The notes beneath the pieces were generated by a model. It saw only the letters and a list, made by a program, of their open reading frames with translations. It did not search any database and was not told the DNA's origin. The translations under genes and the position numbers were made by a program. DNA of 64,000 bases from Gammaproteobacteria bacterium (GTDB lineage Bacteria; Pseudomonadota; Gammaproteobacteria; Steroidobacterales; Steroidobacteraceae), in contig JANXZG010000076.1 of assembly GCA_025355645.1 (NCBI GenBank), positions 1 through 64,000 on the forward strand, given 5' to 3'. The stretch's first letter is position 1. Every line of letters begins with the position of its first letter. Below are positions 47,752 through 55,259 of the stretch, piece after piece.

Positions 47752-48905
47752 AGCTGATAGATCATCGCATCGAACTTATAAAGCGGCTCGTCGCCGGCTG
47801 TATAGGCAGGCGGTCCATAGTCCTTGATGTCGCGAAAATCACCGTACTTGATCTGAACGCGGCTGATGTCGAGCGTGGCGGTGCCGCGCTTGAAGAACTT
47901 CCAACCCTCAGGCAGGAACGCGTAGGTCGCCTTCGCGCCCACGGTCACGTTTTTCTGCGCTGCGAGTTCCTTGTCGCGCGCCATGAAATTCTGCGCATTT
48001 GCCTGCGAGAACAGGTCGCTGTAAAAATTCGCATGTCCCTGCTCGTACAGACGCACGCGTCCTTCGAGGATCCAGATGTTGCGGATCGGGTGCGTGTAAT
48101 CGAATTCGGCTGTCCCCGAGGTGATGCCCCAGGTATCGCGGAAATACCGGTATGACACCGTCGCCGCTGCACGATAGGGCAGATAGTATTTGGCGCGCGC
48201 CTCGACCGCAGTGCTGGTGCGCGTAAGCGGATATATCTGCGTGCCCAGTGAGTAGAATTTCGGTGGGTCAACCGCATCCCGGAAACGGATGAAACGATAC
48301 GGATTCGCAAGATAGCCGGCATCCGTGATCACATCCAGGGTCACGCCGCCTATCAGGTTCCGAGTGATGATCTGCGAGAGGCCGAGGCTGTAGCTGTGCG
48401 TCTGCGAGTTGCCGACCCAAGCGACGTTAGGCACCAGCGCCGTGCCATTGTTCTCGCCGATTTTGTTACGCGTGCTGCCAAACCCCAGCGTAACGGTGGT
48501 CAGGTCGCCGAACATGTCCTGGCTAATCTGGAAGTGCGGCGTATTCGAGATGTAGTCACGCTCGGTGCTCTGCGTGAACCCGAGCGCATAGGTCGTCTTG
48601 TTACGGATGTACTCGACGTTGACGGTCTTCTGGTGGCGCTCGTCCTTTATTACGCTTGCGTTGCTCAGCACGTCGACCGAGGCGCCGCTGACCTTGTCGA
48701 TGAAGTAATCGGCCTCGATGCCAAGATTTTCCGTGATTCTCTTCTGCACCAGCGCCGACTCACCGGTGATGGTCATGCCGCCGCCGCTGTACCGGCTGAA
48801 GAACAGGTCGGCCCGATCATCGGGCAATACGCCGGCCCAAGCGCCATGGGCGGTTGCCAGCAGGGCGATGCCCGCCAGTGCGCGCATGAACCGGATCAAT
48901 TGCAT
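47730..48905 (-). CDS. DUF3570 outer-membrane beta-barrel protein
   Basis: A 391-residue protein with signal peptide (MQLIRFMRALAGIALLATAHGAWA). DUF3570 features include DLFFSRYSGGGMTITGESALVQKRI near the N-terminus, IEADYFIDKVSGASVDVLS, and YRFIRFRDAVDPP. The rest alternates aromatic and polar residues as a barrel should and ends in MSMFF, a C-terminal phenylalanine suitable for BAM recognition. Last gene of the minus-strand arm, overlapping the DUF4266 gene by ten bases. DUF3570, DUF4266 and a TlpA thioredoxin recur together in other bacteria, often with an FMN transferase (ApbE), which is not seen here. Function unknown. Confidence 0.9.
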   Translation of the reverse strand: MQLIRFMRALAGIALLATAHGAWAGVLPDDRADLFFSRYSGGGMTITGESALVQKRITENLGIEADYFIDKVSGASVDVLSNASVIKDERHQKTVNVEYIRNKTTYALGFTQSTERDYISNTPHFQISQDMFGDLTTVTLGFGSTRNKIGENNGTALVPNVAWVGNSQTHSYSLGLSQIITRNLIGGVTLDVITDAGYLANPYRFIRFRDAVDPPKFYSLGTQIYPLTRTSTAVEARAKYYLPYRAAATVSYRYFRDTWGITSGTAEFDYTHPIRNIWILEGRVRLYEQGHANFYSDLFSQANAQNFMARDKELAAQKNVTVGAKATYAFLPEGWKFFKRGTATLDISRVQIKYGDFRDIKDYGPPAYTAGDEPLYKFDAMIYQLYMSMFF

Positions 48906-49123
48906 CCGCAGCCGCCGCCCGCCGCCCCGGTGCCGCCACGGGAACCCTCGCGCGATTCGTAAATGTGATCGAGCAGGGCCGAGGAGATCGCATCGCGATC
49001 CCAGGCCATGATTGGATCGGCAAGCCGGTCGCGCTCATAGGGCTTGACCCAGGGCTGGATGCTGCTGCAGCCGCCGAGGAGAAGCAGCGCGACGAGTAAT
49101 GCCGGATTGCGAACGCCGCGCAT
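48896..49123 (-). CDS. DUF4266 small lipoprotein with cysteine-rich tail
   Basis: A 75-residue lipoprotein with lipobox LLLLGGC, so it is anchored by a lipid on Cys18. The conserved core WVKPYERDRLADPIMAW and a short helix lead to a glycine-rich C-terminus ending GGGCGCN. Two extra cysteines at the very end are typical of DUF4266 and could bind metal, receive a modification, or be kept reduced by the thioredoxin encoded three bases upstream. Function is unknown; the redox link is inferred from gene order. Confidence 0.88.
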   Translation of the reverse strand: MRGVRNPALLVALLLLGGCSSIQPWVKPYERDRLADPIMAWDRDAISSALLDHIYESREGSRGGTGAAGGGCGCN

Positions 49124-49126
49124 GGC

Positions 49127-49633
49127 TTACTCCCGGATCAGCTGGCGAATGCGGTCCTGGTACTCGTTCTCGTCGCCGGGCTTGTAGCCACGGTGCAGGA
49201 AGCGCACGTTGCCCTTGCGGTCGATCAGCACCGTGCTCGGCATTTCATCGACGTGGTAGGCCTTGCTGACCTGGCTCGCCGGGTCGAGCAGCACGGGGAA
49301 GCTGACCGGCTTGCGCTCAAGCAGCTGCTTGACTGGCGGTGCATCCTTGTCGACATTGACGCCGATCAGCGTGAAGCCCGCCGGCTTGTATTTGCGGTAC
49401 ATCTGCTCGAGCAGCGGCATCTCCTGCTGGCAGGGCCCGCACCAGGTCGCCCAGAAATTAAGCATCACGACCTGGCCCTTGTACTGGCTCAGGCTCGCGC
49501 TCTGTCCATCCAGCTCACTGAGCGTGAATGGCGGTGCCGGGCCAGTGGCATCGGCGCCGATTGCGGCGACGGTTGCGAGCAGCGCGAGCGCGACAAAACT
49601 GCGCCGTATTGAATTGGGTTTTACCTTGAACAT
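49127..49633 (-). CDS. TlpA-like periplasmic thioredoxin (active CGPC)
   Basis: A 168-residue thiol-disulfide oxidoreductase. A signal peptide (RRSFVALALLATVAAIGADA) is followed by the thioredoxin fold, with catalytic C65 and C68 in FWATWCGPCQQEMPLLEQ and a cis-proline in DEMPSTVLIDRKG. The central insert typical of TlpA/ResA reducing proteins is present (GVNVDKDAPPVKQLLERK). GGAGG supports the start. It lies directly upstream of DUF4266 and downstream of the small barrel, so it probably reduces cysteines of exported partners, for example cytochrome CxxCH motifs or the DUF4266 tail. Confidence 0.93.
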   Translation of the reverse strand: MFKVKPNSIRRSFVALALLATVAAIGADATGPAPPFTLSELDGQSASLSQYKGQVVMLNFWATWCGPCQQEMPLLEQMYRKYKPAGFTLIGVNVDKDAPPVKQLLERKPVSFPVLLDPASQVSKAYHVDEMPSTVLIDRKGNVRFLHRGYKPGDENEYQDRIRQLIRE

Positions 49634-49650
49634 GGATCAGGCCTCCGGAA

Positions 49651-50319
49651 TCAGTAGAAGACAGTCAGCCCCAGGGTCGCCTCGACGTTGTGCGTGTTTT
49701 TTTCCGTGCCGAAAAGCGCGGATTCATAAATGTGATCGCGCACGTCCAGGTGCAGGGCCAGCCAGTGAGTAATCAGCACACGCTCCCCCACGCCAAAATT
49801 AAGGGCAAAGTGATTGGTCTCGGCAAATTTCACGGCGCCCATGCCCACTACTGCATATAGCGCGGTATTAAAGGCGCGACCCTTGCCGAGGTACACCTCA
49901 CCAGGAAGGATGTTGTAGCCGACATCGAGGTCGTAGTATGTGAACTGGCGCCCGGACCCGCCAAGGACCGTGATCTGCGGAAAAACTTCTTCGAGGCTGC
50001 TGGTCCCTGCCTTGGAGCGCGCCACGGCACCCTCGAGGAAAATGCTTTCGGTCACGTGGTAGGTACCCGTCGCCCCGTAGATCGGGTTCGTGCCGAAGTC
50101 CTCGATCGACAGTGCGCCGTAGTAGACGCCGAGCTCGAAGTCCTTAGCCCTGATCTTCGGTGTCTTGACGACGCGCCGGTCGACCTGCGGCTGCACGATC
50201 GGCGGCTCATCCTGCGCCGATTCCACCACGGGAGGAGGGCCCTTGTCGGGGCGATGGAACCAGCCGCAGCCGGACAGCAGCGCCGCTGCTAAAAGAACAC
50301 TGCCAAGCCGAGTTTCCAT
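49651..50319 (-). CDS. Lipoprotein-anchored outer-membrane beta-barrel (OMP_myx_plus-like)
   Basis: A 222-residue protein with lipobox AALLSGC and a proline-rich linker (KGPPPVVESAQDEPPIVQPQV) before a small eight-strand-like barrel: FELGVYYGALSIEDFGTNPIYG, FTYYDLDVGYNILPGEVYLG, FALNFGVGERVLITHWLALHLDVRDH and a C-terminus ATLGLTVFY. The last segments resemble the outer-membrane barrel domain first seen in myxobacterial envelope proteins. An N-terminal lipid anchor plus linker on a barrel is uncommon and suggests a peptidoglycan- or partner-reaching segment. The start overlaps the end of the SH3-barrel gene by 31 bases. Confidence 0.82.
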   Translation of the reverse strand: METRLGSVLLAAALLSGCGWFHRPDKGPPPVVESAQDEPPIVQPQVDRRVVKTPKIRAKDFELGVYYGALSIEDFGTNPIYGATGTYHVTESIFLEGAVARSKAGTSSLEEVFPQITVLGGSGRQFTYYDLDVGYNILPGEVYLGKGRAFNTALYAVVGMGAVKFAETNHFALNFGVGERVLITHWLALHLDVRDHIYESALFGTEKNTHNVEATLGLTVFY

Positions 50320-51023
50320 TCTTCCAGTTCCTCATTCTTGTTCAGGTTGTTAAAAACCACATAGGATCGCCAATCGAAGCGCCACATGAATCGCTCGCTG
50401 AGGAAGCCGCGGGCGCCGAGCGAGGCATAGACCATTTCATTGCCCTTTTCCAGCGGCGCCGGGGGCACGACTGTCACCACGTGCTGGTAACCCGTGCCGA
50501 TGCCGGCGGTCGGCGAGAACCACTTCCACTCCGGCACGAAGGTATGGCGCAGCCCGATCGTGCCAATGGTGCGATTGTCCAGAGTGCCGTACGACTCCTG
50601 CAGCGCCACCTCAATGTCGAGACTGTCGGTTAGGCCGAAATCGGCATAGGAGGTCACCAGGTTCGAGCGGTTGTAGACGCCGTAGCCGGCGCCGAACTCC
50701 CAGCGATGCGTGGCAAATTCCGGGTAGGGCGGAATGGGTGCTGGCTCGCCCGAGACCATCGTCGTGCGTGCCAGATCGGCACGGCGCACCCAGCCTTCCT
50801 CACCGCGCGGCGCGCGTACCCGGTACCAGTCGGTGCGGCTGTACAGCACGGTCACACTCTCGCCGCGCGCTACTACATAGAACACCGGGTAGCCGCGCCC
50901 CGGCCCCGTATGCATCTCCAGGTAGGGGTCGGTGACGATGAGTTCGAGAGCCGGATCCTTGGCGTGTGCGAGGCCCGATAAACAGGCTTGCAGAACCATG
51001 ATTAGCGTTAACAGCCGTACCAT
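50289..51023 (-). CDS. SH3b domain fused to an outer-membrane beta-barrel
   Basis: About 244 residues. The ATG at 51023 (MVRLLTLIMVLQACLSGLAHA signal peptide) is chosen; the longer form would overlap the upstream gene. Residues about 25-85 are a bacterial SH3 domain (YLEMHTGPGRGYPVFYVVARGE, WYRVRAPRGEEGWVRRADL), which usually binds cell-wall peptide. The rest is a small barrel (WEFGAGYGVYNRSNLVTSYADFG, YASLGARGFLSERFMWRFDWRSYVVF, LGLAVFF) closely related in pattern to the following gene's barrel. An SH3-barrel fusion could tie the outer membrane to peptidoglycan. It starts four bases after the HzsA-like gene. Confidence 0.82.
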   Translation of the reverse strand: MVRLLTLIMVLQACLSGLAHAKDPALELIVTDPYLEMHTGPGRGYPVFYVVARGESVTVLYSRTDWYRVRAPRGEEGWVRRADLARTTMVSGEPAPIPPYPEFATHRWEFGAGYGVYNRSNLVTSYADFGLTDSLDIEVALQESYGTLDNRTIGTIGLRHTFVPEWKWFSPTAGIGTGYQHVVTVVPPAPLEKGNEMVYASLGARGFLSERFMWRFDWRSYVVFNNLNKNEELEEWKLGLAVFF

Positions 51024-51027
51024 CCGG

Positions 51028-53808
51028 TCAGTTCGCGGCCGGGGCAACGAACGGATCGTTATAAAACTGACCGCCGATATCCAGCCATTCAGAAATCAAT
51101 CGCAACTCCGCCGGCGTCATGTAGCCAAAATGCGTTCCGCTTGCCGCAAACTCGCCAAAGAACCTTGCCGATCCCGTGGCGCTACCCGCCATCATAGTCC
51201 CCGCGACCGGCACCGTGACCATGGTCGTTGTCGGCAGGCCCGTAATCGGATCCGGCGGGCCCGGAGGGCCGGGCACGATTAGATCCTGCAACACGCCCAT
51301 ATTAAGCGTCTGTTCGTTGTGAGGGAACAGCAATTCTTTGTAGGAGGTCACGACGGTTTGGTCGAGCACCGATGCGCTGCCAGTCAGGTCCAGCTGGCCC
51401 AGCGGCACCTGGATCACGCTCGGCGCATTCGCGCTCGCCGCCCCAATGGGATTGTGGCAGAGCACGCAGGTACGATCGGCCAGTACGGTCACGCCATCAG
51501 CCGCCAAGGTCTGTCGCGACAGGTTCCACACGTTCTGCAGGAACTCGGGTGTCGCCGCAGCGGCGTTTGCGTAGTGAATCGTCACGCGGCACTGGGCCGA
51601 CCAAGGTAGGCAGTTGCCGTTGAGCGGCGGCGGTTCCGATAACCCCACCGCGCCACTACCGGTGCTATCAGTGCCATAGGGATAAGAGATGATCGGGTCG
51701 GTGGATCCTGCCGGGAGGGTCACGCCGGTCGTCCAGATGGGCGTGTAGCTCACATCCGTGCTCAGCACCTGTGAGCAGGTGGCGGCGCTCTGGGATTTGG
51801 CGGTCGCGCCGCAGGTCGATGCGGCGAGCGCACTTGCCATCGTATCGCCCGCAGCACTCGCCAGCACGGCCGGATTCGAGTTCGGAAACGCAGCGCCGGC
51901 GGCCGCAGCCCCGGCATATATTGCTGCGCTAAGGCCCGAGCGGCCGTGCGAGGGATGCGCGCTGGTCGGTGTGCCCGCGTGGCAGCCATTGCACGTCTTG
52001 GTCTCACCCGGCATCACCTGCAGCCAGCTCTCGTGGCGTGCCGTGTTGCGCCGCGCATCGGCGCCCACAATGTCGATCGTGAACGGTACGTTGGCGGGTA
52101 CCTGGACCTGGACCGAGCCGTCCGGCTGGATCGGCGCATAGCCCAGGATCTCGCGCATGCCCATGCCCGCCGGGCCGAATGCGGAACCGTTTATCTTGCG
52201 CACCTTCTTGTCCGGTATCTCGACCGCCTTGACGATGCGAATGAACCGGTAGGGCCTTGCGTAGTAACTGGCCTGCGAAGGATCGGCGGTCGCGGCGATG
52301 CTCGGATTGGCGGTATCGAGCCCGTCGACATCGTAGATGCTGGTGATATTCAGCAAACCCACTTCCGCACCGGCGAGGTTCTGTTCGCTAGGGGTCGTCG
52401 GCATAAAATCCGGGATGAACGTCGGCGCCGGCGTCCGCGGCTGCATGATTACCGCGTCCAGGGTCATTAACTCAGTCTGCGCCGCGAGCACAGGATCGAG
52501 CGTGCTCTTGGCAAAATCATAGACCCACAGGGTGTACTGCGGAGGCGCGAGCATGACATTGGGGCCGCTGGTGTTGGCCGAGGTGCACACATTCGTTGCG
52601 GGCGGCGTCATCGTTGTATCCAGCACGAAGCACGGCGACCAGCTGACGACCATGCGGTTGGTGCCGTCATACAGCGGGTAAACGGACGCGAAGCGCCCGC
52701 CCAGCGAGGCAAGCTTTGGGTCCGTCGTGATGCCAAGCAAGGTCGCGCTCGCCTGGGCCGGGGCGCTCGCACCGGCGTCGGCGAGCACCGGCTGGTGGAT
52801 CTCGACATAGTTGTCGGCATCGATCAGCAGCGCATCGCCGCCTAATTGCGTGCCGGTGAAGGGCCGGTCAATGCTCAACACCCGGCCGTCCGGTCGTTGT
52901 CGGGCGTTCAGAAACTGGATGACCGTGTTGTTCGTGCCGGCACTGTTGGCGCCGGTCGCATGGCTCATCGCGCCGTAGTAAAGCTCGAGCCCCGTGCCAT
53001 CCGGGTTTACGCGATACAGGCTTATTTCGTCCTGCCCGTTGATCACTTCCCAGCGCGAGAACAGGACCTGGCCATTGTTCAGCACCGACGGGGAGAAGTC
53101 GTGGTTCGAGTTGAAGCTGATCTGGTGAATGCCGGTACCGTCCGCATTCATCACATGCAACAGGAAAATCGGCGACTGGCGATTATCGGTCTGCGCCGGA
53201 TATTGCGGCCGACCCTCATCGAGCAGGATCGCCTGCGTCGCCGTCTGCCGGGTCGAGGCGAATACGATGCGGCCATCCGGCAGGTAATGAGGGCTGACGT
53301 CATGCCCAGCGGTGATGTCATCATTGGTTAGCTGCGTCACCGCTTTTGCGATCGCGTCATATTGGTAGATGTGCCAGTTCGGCTGCTTGGGATCGTCATT
53401 GGCGCGATTCGGGTCTAGCGGCAGGCGCAGCGCGAACGCGACCTTGGTTCCGTCCATCGAGACATCGAGGTCGCGCACGTCACCCATGCCCGTGGTGATG
53501 CCGGCGGTGACATTGACCTCGACTCCGGCGGCGCTCGCTTCGCTGCGCACGTAGAGGTCGCCGCCCGTGGTCGAGGTGATCAGGTCACGCACGTCAATAT
53601 CCTTCATGGGATACGGACGCTTCACATAAGCCATCGGGAAATTTGTAGTGACGGCGATCAAGGTCTCGCCGCCTGCCACACCTGGCGCATGTCCACTTGC
53701 GGCACTGCTGCAACCGGTCTCTATCAGTAGCGGCAACAAAACAGGAATGAGAACTACCGCACACGTAGCGACTGCATGGCGCACCGATCGAGAAAAAAAT
53801 ATGTTCAT
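51028..53808 (-). CDS. HzsA-like lipoprotein: TolB-type beta-propeller plus c-type heme motifs
   Basis: A protein of about 926 residues. The ATG at 53808 is preferred since it gives a lipoprotein signal (VLIPVLLPLLIETGC). Propeller blades of the PD40/TolB kind are visible, such as DVSPHYLPDGRIVFASTRQ and DFSPSVLNNGQVLFSRWEVI. Two heme-binding motifs occur in the C-terminal half: CNGCH near residue 606 and CVLCH near 781. This order (propeller, middle domain, cytochrome) resembles proteins related to the hydrazine synthase alpha subunit. No other anammox gene is present, so hydrazine chemistry is not implied. It starts the minus-strand arm and faces a divergent cytochrome gene. Confidence 0.8.
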   Translation of the reverse strand: MNIFFSRSVRHAVATCAVVLIPVLLPLLIETGCSSAASGHAPGVAGGETLIAVTTNFPMAYVKRPYPMKDIDVRDLITSTTGGDLYVRSEASAAGVEVNVTAGITTGMGDVRDLDVSMDGTKVAFALRLPLDPNRANDDPKQPNWHIYQYDAIAKAVTQLTNDDITAGHDVSPHYLPDGRIVFASTRQTATQAILLDEGRPQYPAQTDNRQSPIFLLHVMNADGTGIHQISFNSNHDFSPSVLNNGQVLFSRWEVINGQDEISLYRVNPDGTGLELYYGAMSHATGANSAGTNNTVIQFLNARQRPDGRVLSIDRPFTGTQLGGDALLIDADNYVEIHQPVLADAGASAPAQASATLLGITTDPKLASLGGRFASVYPLYDGTNRMVVSWSPCFVLDTTMTPPATNVCTSANTSGPNVMLAPPQYTLWVYDFAKSTLDPVLAAQTELMTLDAVIMQPRTPAPTFIPDFMPTTPSEQNLAGAEVGLLNITSIYDVDGLDTANPSIAATADPSQASYYARPYRFIRIVKAVEIPDKKVRKINGSAFGPAGMGMREILGYAPIQPDGSVQVQVPANVPFTIDIVGADARRNTARHESWLQVMPGETKTCNGCHAGTPTSAHPSHGRSGLSAAIYAGAAAAGAAFPNSNPAVLASAAGDTMASALAASTCGATAKSQSAATCSQVLSTDVSYTPIWTTGVTLPAGSTDPIISYPYGTDSTGSGAVGLSEPPPLNGNCLPWSAQCRVTIHYANAAAATPEFLQNVWNLSRQTLAADGVTVLADRTCVLCHNPIGAASANAPSVIQVPLGQLDLTGSASVLDQTVVTSYKELLFPHNEQTLNMGVLQDLIVPGPPGPPDPITGLPTTTMVTVPVAGTMMAGSATGSARFFGEFAASGTHFGYMTPAELRLISEWLDIGGQFYNDPFVAPAAN

Positions 53809-54063
53809 AGCGGGCATTCCGATCGCGCCGATGACCTGTTCAACCATCATCTCGCGATATTTGCATACAATCTGTTAAGCGACTCACGGTACTGGCGCGG
53901 CATTTGCGATGAACTGCCGATCGTGGCAAAGCATATAGGCGCAGTAATTTGCGCCGTAATTGTCGCGAAAACACGACGTCAGGCCCTTGAGACAGTTCTG
54001 CAAGCTTGCACTGCCCCGTATATTGCGGTCGTCGAAATTCACATCAGTCGAGTGGACGGACAG
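53809..54063. promoter_or_regulatory. Divergent control region with inverted repeat
   Basis: A 255-base spacer between the two exported-protein operons. It holds an inverted repeat, GGCGCA-GTAATT-TGCGCC, at 53938-53955, a plausible operator for a dimeric regulator. No regulator gene is adjacent. The ORF track extends the plus-strand ORF through this spacer, but the sequence there is not protein-like and precedes a good signal peptide start. Confidence 0.4.
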
Positions 54064-55257
54064 ATGAAGCAGAAATCGCCAACACGTCGGAGCATCGCGG
54101 TGACTACGAGGTCTGCACTGCTGGGTACGCTGGCCGCAAGCACACTGTGCCTGTGGCATGGCGGTGCCGGCGCGGCAGGCATCTCGAACGATCAGGCGCT
54201 GCGTATCTACAACCGCGTGGCAGGCATTCCTGCACCGGCGGCGAAGCTTACGCAAATGACCGCCGCAAGTGACCCGGTTGCGGCGGCGTTGATCGCCACG
54301 AATGATCCGTCTTTTTACAACAACACGGTGCGCAACCTGGCGGCGCCGTGGACCAATCGTGCGCAGACGGTGTTCGTCCCCCTGAATGATTACACCGCGA
54401 CCGTCGTCGGCATGGTGCGCGATGACGTGCCATTCAATCAGCTGCTGAGCGCTGACCTCGTCTACGTCGCCAACTCGAGCCTAGGGCTGCCCGGCTACTC
54501 GCTCGGCAACAACGACATGTACCAGGCCATGGACGACAACAACGTCGATCTGAGCCAGGGCCTGGTATCGGCCAAGCAGTCCGCGGTCTCGGGGCTGCCG
54601 GGCGCAGCGATCGCCGGGGTCCTGTCGACCCGCGGTGCCACCAGCGCATTCTTTATCAACGGCACCAACCGCGCGATGTTCCGCTTTACGATGATGAATC
54701 ACCTGTGCAGCGACCTGCAGACCATTATGGATACGACGCGCCCGCCAGACCGCATACGCCAGGATGTCACGCGCAGCCCGGGCGGTGACAGTAGCCTGTT
54801 CCTGAACAACTGTGTCGGCTGCCACAGCGGCATGGACCCGATGGCGCAGGCCTTCGCGTACTACAACTTCGACGAGACCACGATGGTGACGTCCTACACT
54901 CCGGGAAAGGTGCAACCGAAGTACTCGATCAACAATACCAACTTTCCGCAGGGCTTCGTTACGCCGGATGACAGCTGGTCGAATCGCTGGCGCAGCGGCC
55001 CGAATGCGGTCCTCGGCTGGAGCCCGGCGTTGCAGGGCAGCGGTAACGGGGCGAATTCACTGGGCGTGGAACTTGCCAGCAGCGCCGCATTCACGAGCTG
55101 CCAGGTGACCCGGGTCTTCAAGTACGTCTGCCTGCGGGCGCCGAGCACCCCGGCGGACAACTCGCAGGTCACGGCGATGATCGCCTCGTTCCAGGCGCAC
55201 AACTACTCGCTGCGCCAGGTGTTCGCCGAGTCGGCTGCCTTTTGCATGGGGAACTGA
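54064..55257 (+). CDS. Exported c-type cytochrome-like protein, distantly DUF1592/1588/1585-like
   Basis: A 397-residue exported protein. Start at ATG 54064 gives a signal peptide (MKQKSPTRRSIAVTTRSALLGTLAASTL...GAGAA). One heme motif, CVGCH near residue 250, is set in LFLNNCVGCHSGMDPMAQAFAYYNFDE. This recalls the CxxCHxxxDPxGFALENFD block of planctomycete/myxobacterial DUF1588 cytochromes. VPFNQLLSADLVYVANSSLG and the C-terminal YSLRQVFAESAAF resemble the DUF1592 and DUF1585 blocks. Those resemblances are by eye and distant. Two bases separate it from the diheme LamG lipoprotein gene. Confidence 0.7.
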   Translation: MKQKSPTRRSIAVTTRSALLGTLAASTLCLWHGGAGAAGISNDQALRIYNRVAGIPAPAAKLTQMTAASDPVAAALIATNDPSFYNNTVRNLAAPWTNRAQTVFVPLNDYTATVVGMVRDDVPFNQLLSADLVYVANSSLGLPGYSLGNNDMYQAMDDNNVDLSQGLVSAKQSAVSGLPGAAIAGVLSTRGATSAFFINGTNRAMFRFTMMNHLCSDLQTIMDTTRPPDRIRQDVTRSPGGDSSLFLNNCVGCHSGMDPMAQAFAYYNFDETTMVTSYTPGKVQPKYSINNTNFPQGFVTPDDSWSNRWRSGPNAVLGWSPALQGSGNGANSLGVELASSAAFTSCQVTRVFKYVCLRAPSTPADNSQVTAMIASFQAHNYSLRQVFAESAAFCMGN

Positions 55258-55259
55258 GC

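Noticed and set aside
51028-53808. Anammox hydrazine synthase
   Set aside because: Only a distant HzsA-like architecture is present, with no HzsB/HzsC or hydrazine dehydrogenase genes.
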